Source: Spirochaetales bacterium
Lineage (GTDB): Bacteria > Spirochaetota > Spirochaetia > Treponematales > UBA12059
Length of the DNA: 5,515 nucleotides
NCBI GenBank assembly: GCA_016938515.1
Contig: JAFGUM010000109.1
Coordinates: 1-5,515, forward strand
Direction of reading: 5' to 3'
Made by a program: the position numbers and the translations under genes. Positions within the stretch are counted from its first letter, which is position 1; every line of letters starts with the position of its first letter. Shown piece after piece: positions 1 through 5,515 of this stretch. The notes under the pieces are model-generated. The model saw nothing but the letters and a program-made list of their open reading frames with translations, searched no databases and was not told the origin of the DNA.

Positions 1-240
1 CAGAAGCTTGCAGATCTTGTATTCAAACAGCGGCGCATTCTCCGTTCGGTGCGTCGGGACGTCGTGTCGATCGGCAGGATAGAGAGGGACGTCATACTGC
101 ACTACACTTGGCCGCTTAACTTCGGCTCCCCTCGTACAGCGGAATGCCTTATGGCGTCATTTGCGGAGAAGCTGGTAGCGTCGCGTGAACACAGGGCGGT
201 ACTCGGTACACTATACGCCCCGATAATGAACGAGGCATAA
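1..240 (+). CDS. HD-domain protein, C-terminal part (5' end outside window)
   Basis: The frame is open from the first base of the window to a TAA at 238-240, giving 79 visible residues, so only the C-terminal part is seen. It is a paralogue of the next gene: both share a WPL-x-F block, a following proline, and a KLVAS block spaced almost identically (one-residue gap). In the HD superfamily the late His and the final Asp in these two blocks bind metal. Here the position matching the late His of the neighbour is Tyr (an H lies one residue earlier, in HYTWPL), and the final Asp is Glu (AEKLVAS). This suggests a divergent or weakened metal site, but the core His and HD dipeptide lie outside the window and cannot be checked. 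A GTG at 49 could serve as a start in isolation, but the open frame and homology continue upstream of it. It probably forms an operon with the two genes that follow. Confidence 0.75.
   Translation, partial: QKLADLVFKQRRILRSVRRDVVSIGRIERDVILHYTWPLNFGSPRTAECLMASFAEKLVASREHRAVLGTLYAPIMNEA
231..235 (+). promoter_or_regulatory. Shine-Dalgarno site of the second HD gene
   Basis: CGAGG lies 7 nt before the ATG at 243, inside the last codons of the upstream HD gene. It supports that ATG as the start and indicates coupled translation of the two paralogues. Confidence 0.5.
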
Positions 241-242
241 GT

Positions 243-758
243 ATGCTCGATGCCTACGTGCAGGATGCTGCTTTTTGTGAAGAAATAGCGCCAATTATAG
301 AAAGCGATGCGTTTCTGCGGCTCAAGCGTACTCAGCATCACAACGATAGTGTCTACAACCATACGCTGAGAGTCGCGTATACAGCGTATCGTATAGGCAA
401 GCGCTGGAAAGCAGACCAGCGCGCTTTGCTACGGGGAGCGTTGTTTCACGACCTGTATTTTCACGACTGGCGAGACAAGGAACACCTCGTCAACCACGGC
501 TGGACGCACCCCTACATCGCGCTGGAAAACGCCAGGGAGTTCTTTTCTCCCGTGAGCGATCATGAAGCCAACATAATTTCCAGCCACATGTGGCCGCTTA
601 CCTTCACTAATCCACCCCGTTCCAAAGAAGCGATCATCGTTTCACTGTCGGATAAACTAGTCGCAAGCGTCGAGGTACTCGTCATGTTCTGGAATTTTTT
701 GCTGCGGACGCTAAGGCGAGCGTTGAAGCCAGCCAGGCGCGATGGTGACGGCGTATGA
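243..758 (+). CDS. HD-domain metal-dependent phosphohydrolase
   Basis: This 171-residue protein has the classic HD-superfamily ligand series: His40 (VYNH), His69-Asp70 (LFHD), His89 (WTHP), His115 (SSHMWPL) and Asp137 (SDKLVAS). HD enzymes of this type hydrolyse phosphate esters, often of nucleotides, with one or two divalent metals. The combination of an HMWPL block and a late DK motif recalls a small uncharacterised HD family of similar length, common in Firmicutes and other anaerobes; its substrate is not known to me. No signal peptide is visible, so it is expected to be cytosolic. The tail (about residues 144-168) is a hydrophobic stretch, VLVMFWNFLL, followed by basic residues, which could be a membrane-associating helix. 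The start is ATG 243, 2 bp after the upstream stop and with a good Shine-Dalgarno. Its stop overlaps the next start (ATGA at 755-758), so all three genes are probably coupled. The family is secure; the substrate is unknown. Confidence 0.88.
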   Translation: MLDAYVQDAAFCEEIAPIIESDAFLRLKRTQHHNDSVYNHTLRVAYTAYRIGKRWKADQRALLRGALFHDLYFHDWRDKEHLVNHGWTHPYIALENAREFFSPVSDHEANIISSHMWPLTFTNPPRSKEAIIVSLSDKLVASVEVLVMFWNFLLRTLRRALKPARRDGDGV

Positions 759-1708
759 TCGACTGGGTTTATAAACCCTGCGCGAAGCCTGAGGTTGCCA
801 CCGACCCCGCAACTGAGCTTCGTATCCTGAGGGAGAATCCCCTGCCACTCGTAGCCGTTGCAATGACCAACTGGAGCATGGCTTCTGAAGCCCTGTCGCT
901 GATCATGGTCGTCGCAAAGCGGTTTTTTATTGATCAGTTTACTTACAAGCTGTTTCCCGGATCTGTGCCCATCAAAAATATAGAGCATCCGCTGGACGAA
1001 GCCATCCCTGTGCGCTACGAAACGGCAGCTCTGTACCTGTCGTTCGTACGGCTGTGGGTGTCTTCTCTAAGCTACTTCAGGTCTCGCGTCGGCGCATCGT
1101 TTGACTCGTCGGTTATAGATTTTCTTGCTGGCATCAAGCGCTGCTATATCGATGCGTCGAGCGTGTACGGGCGATGCCTGACTACGACAAAGAGACCGGA
1201 CCGAGCTCCAAACCCGCGGCTGGCTCTGGTCTACGCGGTTGATCCACACTTGTTCTGCGTACCCAGCCTCCACGTCCTTATCGTCTGCTATACCTACGCC
1301 AAGCTGGATCAGCTACTGGGGCGGATGGGGTTGCGAGACGAGTACTGCCGGGAGCTTACGGTGCTGAGGAAGCGTGCCCTTGCCATTACAGAGTCGGTGT
1401 TATACGTTCGACAGCACAGCATCAACTGCATACCCACGGCGCTTTTCATGCTTTCCGAGATACTACCCGCCTACGATGACGCTGAGGCTCGATCTTTCAT
1501 TTCCTGTTTGTTCGCGGATGACGCGGGCGTTCATCCCGGCATTCGTGGTCTCATACAGGCGTATATGAAAAACTTGTATGATACGACGGGTACGCGTGGC
1601 GTCTCTGATGAAGATCCCTACGAAGGCATCGTGCGGTTTCTTCGTGACTATGACGTGCAAACCGTTTATAACCCCTTAGACGAACTTGCGGTAGACGCTC
1701 AGTCCTGA
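755..1708 (+). CDS. Divergent PAP2-superfamily-like protein (hypothetical)
   Basis: This is a 317-residue protein that I do not recognise with certainty. Residues 168-174 read CVPSLHV, very close to the PSLH form of PAP2 motif 2 seen in Aur1/inositolphosphotransferase-type members (PAP2_3). RQH at 219-221, 48 residues later, fits the position of motif 3, where the family has (K/R)QH followed by a conserved Asp. Here the expected Asp region reads SINCIP, so that Asp seems lost. A basic KRP at 146-148 lies where motif 1 might be, but its spacing is not standard. Membrane segments are weak: the stretches around 31-53, 90-107, 163-182 and 223-239 are only moderately hydrophobic, unlike typical six-helix PAP2 enzymes. 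It may therefore be a soluble or membrane-associated relative, perhaps inactive. The ATG at 755 overlaps the HD gene's stop, implying coupled translation and related function. The last 10 bp overlap the end of the opposite-strand regulator gene. The gene call is secure; the family is tentative. Confidence 0.8.
   Translation: MIDWVYKPCAKPEVATDPATELRILRENPLPLVAVAMTNWSMASEALSLIMVVAKRFFIDQFTYKLFPGSVPIKNIEHPLDEAIPVRYETAALYLSFVRLWVSSLSYFRSRVGASFDSSVIDFLAGIKRCYIDASSVYGRCLTTTKRPDRAPNPRLALVYAVDPHLFCVPSLHVLIVCYTYAKLDQLLGRMGLRDEYCRELTVLRKRALAITESVLYVRQHSINCIPTALFMLSEILPAYDDAEARSFISCLFADDAGVHPGIRGLIQAYMKNLYDTTGTRGVSDEDPYEGIVRFLRDYDVQTVYNPLDELAVDAQS
765..778. repeat. 14-bp perfect palindrome just inside the PAP2-like gene
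   Basis: GGGTTTATAAACCC is a perfect inverted repeat without a spacer, starting 10 bp after the first base of the PAP2-like start codon. It encodes part of the N-terminus (W-V-Y-K-P). It could be a protein-binding site or a short hairpin near the ribosome start region, or chance. No second exact copy was seen, though GTTTATAA cores recur near 1664 and 5053. Confidence 0.3.
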
Positions 1709-3084
1709 TCATCAGACGAGGTGCTGGTCTTGTCCCGAAGTTCACTTAGCCTACGCGACAGGTTGTTGGGCAATACTGACAGCCGTTCGGCGGCTCGGGC
1801 AAGTGAACCGCCGGCGATGGCGATCTGCTGCTCGAGGTAGATAAGTTCCATTCGCCGCTTTGCCTCGCGTAGTGGCATGGTTTCAGCAAACGTAAAGCCG
1901 CTGCTTGCCGTAGTCGTGGTTGCTGCGGTGTTCCAGCCCATCGCGTCAAGCGATTCCAGCTGCGCGCCTGAAATGCTGATTCGCCACTGGTCAGAAGCGG
2001 CGCACAGCGCCAGTGCGCGTTCTACGACGCTCTTAAGCTCGCGTACGTTGCCCGGATATTCTCGCCTGGACAGGTACTCCAGCGCATCGGGAGCAAACTC
2101 AGCGCGTATTCTCGAGGCTGCCGTGAAGAACGATACGAGACCGGGCACGTCGGCTACTCTCGCCGACAAAGGCGGAACGGCCAGCGGTACCTGGCCAAGG
2201 CGGTACAGCAAGTCTTCACGGAAGACGCCACGCGAGGCTTCAGCTTTTAGATCCCGGTTGGTCGCGGACACGATTCGCACGTTGGCGGTAAAAGTCGCGT
2301 CAGCTCCCACAGGCCGGTACTCACCCGTCTCTATGGCGCGGAGCAGCTTCGGTTGTAGTGTGGAGGGTAACTCGCCAACTTCATCGAGGAAGAGCGTGCC
2401 GCCAGAAGCCTCGGCAAAGCAGCCATTCCTGTCCCTGTCCGCGCCGGTAAAGGCTCCCCGTCTATGGCCAAACAGCTCGCTCTCCGCGAGGCTCGACGGT
2501 ATGGCGGCGCAGTTGACTATTACAAATGGACCGTCGCAGCGGTGGGAGCGCGCGTGTATCCATCGCGCCAGTGGGTCTTTACCCGTGCCGCTCGGGCCGT
2601 GCAGCAGCACCGCGAGATCTGTGGAGGCAGCTCGCTCGGCTGCCGCTACGAGGTCTTTCATCGCGGGGGTGCTCCCTACGAACAGGTGCTCCGCCAGCCA
2701 GGCGTCTCGTGCCGCGCGCTCGGATTTGATGACGCGCGATCTGCTCTCAGCCAGGGCAATGGCCACTTCAAGGCGTCCGAGGTCTACAGGTTTTTCAAGC
2801 ACGTCTATCGCGCCAGCCTTGACGGCGCGTACCGCGTTTCTGGCGTCGGCGTTGCCGGATACCATGGCCACGGGAATGCCAGCGGCGACGTACTCGCCTA
2901 GCACGTCGAAACCGTCTCGTTCGGCGAGGGCTATGTCGAGGAGTACGATGTCGTAGCGGCCAGACACGCGTGATGATTGAGGAGCCGAAAGAAAGCCGCT
3001 GGCATCGTGTCCTTTTAGTCGCAGGTAGCTGGTCATTGAATCAAGGTAGGACTGATCGTCGTCTATCACCAATACCGTAGCCAT
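1699..3084 (-). CDS. NtrC-family sigma-54-dependent response regulator
   Basis: This 461-residue protein has three domains. The receiver domain (about 3-115) has the acidic pocket Asp8/Asp9, phospho-acceptor Asp50 (LLDIAL), Ser76 and Lys98 (EKP). The AAA+ sigma-54 activator domain (about 132-360) has Walker A GPSGTGK (163-169), the sigma-54-contacting GAFTGA loop (210-215), Walker B LFLDEV (231-236), ATNR (274-277) and YPGNVREL (343-350). A FIS-type helix-turn-helix (about 425-449, GGSLARAAERL then PNNLSRRL) follows a Thr/Ser-rich linker. When phosphorylated it should oligomerise, bind upstream sites and drive open-complex formation by sigma-54 RNA polymerase. Its partner is the kinase encoded just upstream. 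I chose ATG 3084: it overlaps the kinase stop by one base (TGATG), and AAAGGCGG sits 6 nt before it. An in-frame TTG at 3087 is too close to that site. Oddities: Walker A has Pro where the family usually has Glu, followed by Asp-Pro. Target genes are unknown. Confidence 0.95.
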   Translation of the reverse strand: MATVLVIDDDQSYLDSMTSYLRLKGHDASGFLSAPQSSRVSGRYDIVLLDIALAERDGFDVLGEYVAAGIPVAMVSGNADARNAVRAVKAGAIDVLEKPVDLGRLEVAIALAESRSRVIKSERAARDAWLAEHLFVGSTPAMKDLVAAAERAASTDLAVLLHGPSGTGKDPLARWIHARSHRCDGPFVIVNCAAIPSSLAESELFGHRRGAFTGADRDRNGCFAEASGGTLFLDEVGELPSTLQPKLLRAIETGEYRPVGADATFTANVRIVSATNRDLKAEASRGVFREDLLYRLGQVPLAVPPLSARVADVPGLVSFFTAASRIRAEFAPDALEYLSRREYPGNVRELKSVVERALALCAASDQWRISISGAQLESLDAMGWNTAATTTTASSGFTFAETMPLREAKRRMELIYLEQQIAIAGGSLARAAERLSVLPNNLSRRLSELRDKTSTSSDDQD

Positions 3085-4295
3085 CAAGTACCGCCTTTGC
3101 CCGGGAACACCATCGTAAAGCTCAAGCCGCCTACGCTGGTTCGGCTAATCTCCAGGCGGCCGCCGTGCAACGCCGCTATCCTGCCGGTTAGCCAGACACC
3201 CAGCCCCATGCCGTCGGCTTTGGTGCTGTATCGAGCCTGTCCAACGAGGGATGTCAGCGATTCGTCGAGCCCCGTCACGGTGTCGACGTAGCGTACGACG
3301 TACCGCCCCGGAGAGGATTCGAGGCTGATGGTCACCCCAAAGCTAGTGTTTCTGGCGGCGCAAGCCTCCGCGCTGTTTGCCAGCAGGTTCAAGAAGGCTT
3401 CCACCAGGTAATCCCGATCAAAGCGCGGGCGATTTTCCGATCCGGAGCGTTCTACCCGTATAGAACTAGCGGGCACGGGTACGCCTCTCGCAGAAAGCGC
3501 GGCTGCCGCTTCGTGTATCGCGTCTTCAGGGTCTACATCAGTCAGAACGGGATCCTTGAAGCCAGACATGGAGCGAATTTTGCCAAAGAGCGTTGTCAGG
3601 CGTAACGCTTCCGACTCAACGCGGCCGAGGGCTGCCACGACATCGGCGGAGCTTTCCAGCTCCGAATCCACGAGCGCGGTGCGGGCGGTCTGGGCTGACA
3701 GGCTCAGCGAGGCGAGGGGGGTGCGAGCCTGGTGCGCAAGGAAGGCTGATGCCTCGCCCCAGCCTTGCAGCGCGCTTACCTCGGCGTGCATCCTATCGCG
3801 ATCCGCCAGAGCCTCGACGAGTTCATCCAGTTCCGCCTCCACGTCGCCAAACTCATCCCTGATGCCCGAGCTGAAGCGCGTTACAATTTCGCCTCGTTTT
3901 AGTCTGAGCACACCATCGCGCAGGCGAGTCCACCTCGCCGTAATGAGTCTTGCCGCGGCGGCAGACACTACCAGGGCCGCTACAGCTTCAATGCCCAGAA
4001 AAGCAATCCACGCTACCGCTGTATCCACCGCCCTATCGCGTTCCAGTACTATGCGCCTGGCTACATCGCGACGTATTGGCACGAGAGCAGAGCTCATCCT
4101 GGAGGGAGCAGGGTATGCACCAGTAGCGGCGTCACGCGCCATCGCGGAAAGCTCCACAACGGCAAGTTCCAGCTCGGCGAGGTCTACCTTTGTGGTAGCG
4201 TCTCTGTTTATAAGCCATGAAGCGGCTATAAAACCTCCAAGCAACGTCGCGGAAACGGTAAACGACACTATAAAAACACTGGTGCGCAGTTTCAT
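3084..4295 (-). CDS. NtrY-like membrane sensor histidine kinase
   Basis: This 403-residue kinase has a membrane segment at about 7-29, a short extracytoplasmic region of about 60 residues, a second membrane segment at about 94-119, then a HAMP-like linker (about 120-170). The dimerisation/phosphoacceptor helix reads GWGEASAFLAHQARTPL with His188. The W-x-E-A...LAH...PL...LSA pattern resembles NtrY-type kinases. The ATPase domain shows an N-box (FLNLLANSAEA, Asn307), a G1 box DTVTG (338-342), an F-box-like YSTKADG and a G2 box GMGLG (362-366). The central Gly of the usual DxGxG is Val340. There is no PAS domain, and the protein is much shorter than proteobacterial NtrY. The start is ATG 4295, 4 bp after the upstream stop. 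No clear Shine-Dalgarno precedes it, so translation probably depends on coupling. It should autophosphorylate and pass phosphate to Asp50 of the regulator encoded next. The signal is unknown. Confidence 0.93.
   Translation of the reverse strand: MKLRTSVFIVSFTVSATLLGGFIAASWLINRDATTKVDLAELELAVVELSAMARDAATGAYPAPSRMSSALVPIRRDVARRIVLERDRAVDTAVAWIAFLGIEAVAALVVSAAAARLITARWTRLRDGVLRLKRGEIVTRFSSGIRDEFGDVEAELDELVEALADRDRMHAEVSALQGWGEASAFLAHQARTPLASLSLSAQTARTALVDSELESSADVVAALGRVESEALRLTTLFGKIRSMSGFKDPVLTDVDPEDAIHEAAAALSARGVPVPASSIRVERSGSENRPRFDRDYLVEAFLNLLANSAEACAARNTSFGVTISLESSPGRYVVRYVDTVTGLDESLTSLVGQARYSTKADGMGLGVWLTGRIAALHGGRLEISRTSVGGLSFTMVFPGKGGT
3091..3098 (-). promoter_or_regulatory. Shine-Dalgarno site deciding the regulator start
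   Basis: On the minus strand AAAGGCGG lies 6 nt before the ATG at 3084 but only 3 nt before the in-frame TTG at 3087. The spacing favours ATG. The site is within the kinase coding sequence, which fits coupled translation of kinase and regulator. Confidence 0.6.
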
Positions 4296-4299
4296 CGGC

Positions 4300-4815
4300 T
4301 CAATGATATGGCACCATGCCCACGACGTCGAGTGTGCGTTGAGTCAGAGCCGCCTTGTATCCCCAGACGACCATGGGGTCGTACGCATCGTCCGCAGGCA
4401 AGGAAACCGCAACACTGCACGTTACGGTTGCGGGGAAGGATAAATCGTCAAGCCTGCTCAGGGGTATGCTTAAAAACCTGGTTGCCAGCGCCCACGCTGT
4501 TGCCGCGTCGTCTGTTTTGTGCGTTGACGATGTCTCTGATACGAACACGCGGTATATAAAACCGTCGTACGCGATATCCCTGTATGATCGGCTCGTAGTA
4601 ACGCCGTCACTGACCATAGCCTCGATCCTGAGCGTGTAGTCTGCCTCCACGAGTCGCGCCAGATCCCTGCCTGGCATATCCTCCACCTCTACGGCGGCAT
4701 ACACGACCGTGGCGTCTCTATAGAGTCGTAGTGCGAGCGATGGAGGCTGACCAGCCGGTGATAGCCCCAGAATTGCCGCTACACCGAGCACCAGGCCCTT
4801 GAACCACGCCGACAT
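4300..4815 (-). CDS. Exported DUF4390-like protein next to NtrY-like kinase
   Basis: This 171-residue protein has an N-terminal hydrophobic segment (about residues 5-21, after MSAWFK), consistent with a signal peptide or anchor. There is no lipobox cysteine near it. The mature part alternates predicted strands: LRLYRDATVVYAAVEVED (28-46), ADYTLRIEAMVSDG (58-71), then SRSYRDIAYDGFIYRVFVSE (75-94), a helix with AATAWALATRFLSIPLS (104-120), and a final strand with VTCSVAVSL (131-139). The order (strands, R-x-Y-R segment, YRV strand, helix, closing strand) resembles DUF4390 proteins. In beta-proteobacteria such a gene commonly lies directly before ntrY-ntrX, which matches the position here. The function of DUF4390 is not established. 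From location it would act outside the cytoplasmic membrane, perhaps feeding a signal to the kinase. It starts 9 bp after the upstream stop with no strong Shine-Dalgarno, and its stop is 4 bp before the kinase start. The gene is secure; the family is inferred. Confidence 0.82.
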   Translation of the reverse strand: MSAWFKGLVLGVAAILGLSPAGQPPSLALRLYRDATVVYAAVEVEDMPGRDLARLVEADYTLRIEAMVSDGVTTSRSYRDIAYDGFIYRVFVSETSSTHKTDDAATAWALATRFLSIPLSRLDDLSFPATVTCSVAVSLPADDAYDPMVVWGYKAALTQRTLDVVGMVPYH

Positions 4816-4824
4816 CGGGTGCCG

Positions 4825-5515
4825 TCAATCCTGGTCGCGAGCGCGCAACGCGTAGCTCGAGCTTACGGCACGGTACGACTCGAGCAAGCGCTCTTCAGAC
4901 GACGTGCCACTTATAAGCATGGCTATGCCCGAAACGAGGCTTGGGATGGTCCAGCTCGCCGTGCTCAGCACGTTGCCGCCAAACTCATCCCAGGTGTCGG
5001 TCGCACCGGCGTATACTGCCCATACGCTCGTCATCACCAGAGGAACGCCGAGGTTTATAATGCTTCCGGTGATGCGCGAGCGCCTCGCGTTATCCGCGAG
5101 CTCCTTCATGATGCCGTACGCCATCGCTTCCTGTACTACTGGGTCAGTCTCGGCGTACATATACGCGTATTCATCCTTATACGCGTCAAGGGGTCTGGCC
5201 ATCACGCCCAAGCCCAGGCCGCCAATAAGCGCTCCTCCGGCCGCGGTCGCTATCGACACACCGCGAACGAGTAGCCAGCCGTTGTTTTCTGTGTATAGCG
5301 CCGTCGGTGGTTCCTGCAGCGAATACACCAGACCACCGAGGCCAGCGGTCATGATCGTTCCGCCTATGGCGGTGAGTACTATGCCGCCCGTTCGCCCTTC
5401 CCGAGCGTCTTTCTCAAAGTGATCGGTGAGCATCGACACCGCGAACTGGGGGATACTGGCTTGTTCCCTGCTTGCAGACAGCTCAGCTGGAGCGGCAGTT
5501 TGTCCAAAAGCCTGG
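4825..5515 (-). CDS. Multi-pass membrane protein, N-terminus outside window
   Basis: I do not recognise this protein. The frame runs open to the window edge, giving 229 visible residues. A GTG at 5439 is a possible start, but the 25 codons before it are open and read QAFGQTAAPAELSASREQ and onward, like the Ala/Gln-rich region after a signal peptide, so the true start is probably beyond 5515. Four hydrophobic segments are predicted at about visible residues 43-65, 83-105, 149-170 and 183-202; the first two are rich in Gly (GGTIMTAGLGG, GGALIGGLGLG). A charged region with LDAYKDEYAYMYAE lies between the pairs. The two halves look alike: each has a charged helix ending in Arg, two membrane segments, then a Leu-x-x-Tyr helix, so an internal duplication is possible. 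It ends 9 bp before the DUF4390-like gene and is the first visible gene of the four-gene operon. It may be a membrane partner or target of the kinase pathway. Confidence 0.8.
   Translation of the reverse strand, partial: QAFGQTAAPAELSASREQASIPQFAVSMLTDHFEKDAREGRTGGIVLTAIGGTIMTAGLGGLVYSLQEPPTALYTENNGWLLVRGVSIATAAGGALIGGLGLGVMARPLDAYKDEYAYMYAETDPVVQEAMAYGIMKELADNARRSRITGSIINLGVPLVMTSVWAVYAGATDTWDEFGGNVLSTASWTIPSLVSGIAMLISGTSSEERLLESYRAVSSSYALRARDQD

Noticed and set aside
560..988. Minus-strand open frame (142 codons) across the HD/PAP2-like junction
   Set aside because: It opposes the conserved HD motifs and the coupled start of the next gene, and has no recognisable domain or ribosome site.
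1877..2956. Long plus-strand open frame (359 codons) opposite the response regulator
   Set aside because: It lies entirely antisense to a gene with unmistakable REC, AAA+ and HTH motifs. Its translation is Ser/Ala/Arg-rich with no domain pattern, typical of a shadow frame in GC-rich DNA.
3085..3087. TTG as start of the response regulator
   Set aside because: The Shine-Dalgarno is only 3 nt away, whereas ATG 3084 has proper spacing and forms the TGATG overlap.
4309..4323. TGGCAC as a possible sigma-54 -24 element
   Set aside because: The -12 position reads CCAC instead of TTGC, and the site lies within a coding region pointing away from any plus-strand gene.
3556..4443. Plus-strand open frame (295 codons) opposite the kinase
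   Set aside because: It is antisense to the kinase and the end of the DUF4390-like gene. It is low in complexity (Ser/Ala/Arg) and shows no motif.
4904..5422. Plus-strand open frame (172 codons) opposite the multi-pass membrane protein
   Set aside because: The minus strand carries a coherent membrane protein in operon context, while the plus-strand product is Pro/Ser-rich without motifs.
1..5515. tRNA, rRNA, CRISPR, insertion sequence or rho-independent terminator
   Set aside because: No supporting pattern was found by reading: the window is almost fully coding, without repeat-spacer arrays, transposase-like proteins or GC stem plus T-run structures.

Overview
The window holds two compact, convergent gene clusters and almost no non-coding DNA. 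Base composition is moderately GC-rich by eye, yet ATA is used freely for isoleucine in all genes, so codon use looks uniform across the window. A sigma-54-type activator, an NtrY-like kinase and a probable exported DUF4390-like protein point to a diderm (Gram-negative type) bacterium. A spirochaete of the Treponema/Spirochaeta group is my best guess, because Treponema pallidum has a comparable NtrC-type regulator and kinase pair. This is inference, not proof.

Left part, plus strand (1-1708): the C-terminal end of one HD-domain protein, then a complete second HD-domain phosphohydrolase, then a 317-residue protein that I read as a divergent PAP2-superfamily (lipid phosphatase/phosphotransferase-like) protein. 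The gaps are 2 bp and a 4-bp ATGA overlap, so this looks like one translationally coupled transcript that begins upstream of the window. The two HD proteins are old tandem paralogues. The first appears to have altered metal-ligand positions, while the second keeps a full HD ligand set.

Right part, minus strand (5515 down to 1699): an alpha-helical protein with about four membrane segments, truncated at its N-terminus by the window edge; a small exported DUF4390-like protein; an NtrY-like membrane histidine kinase without a PAS domain; and an NtrC-family sigma-54-dependent response regulator (REC, AAA+ and FIS-type HTH). Gaps are 9 bp, 4 bp and a 1-bp TGATG overlap, so these four genes are probably one operon. 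Its promoter lies beyond position 5515. In beta-proteobacteria a DUF4390 gene sits directly before ntrY-ntrX. The same order here suggests an envelope-linked signalling unit with the exported and membrane proteins as candidate sensors or partners.

The two clusters end tail to tail with their last 10 bp overlapping, leaving no room for a conventional intergenic terminator. No RNA gene, mobile element, CRISPR array or attachment site was seen, and no stretch over 300 bases lacks a gene.
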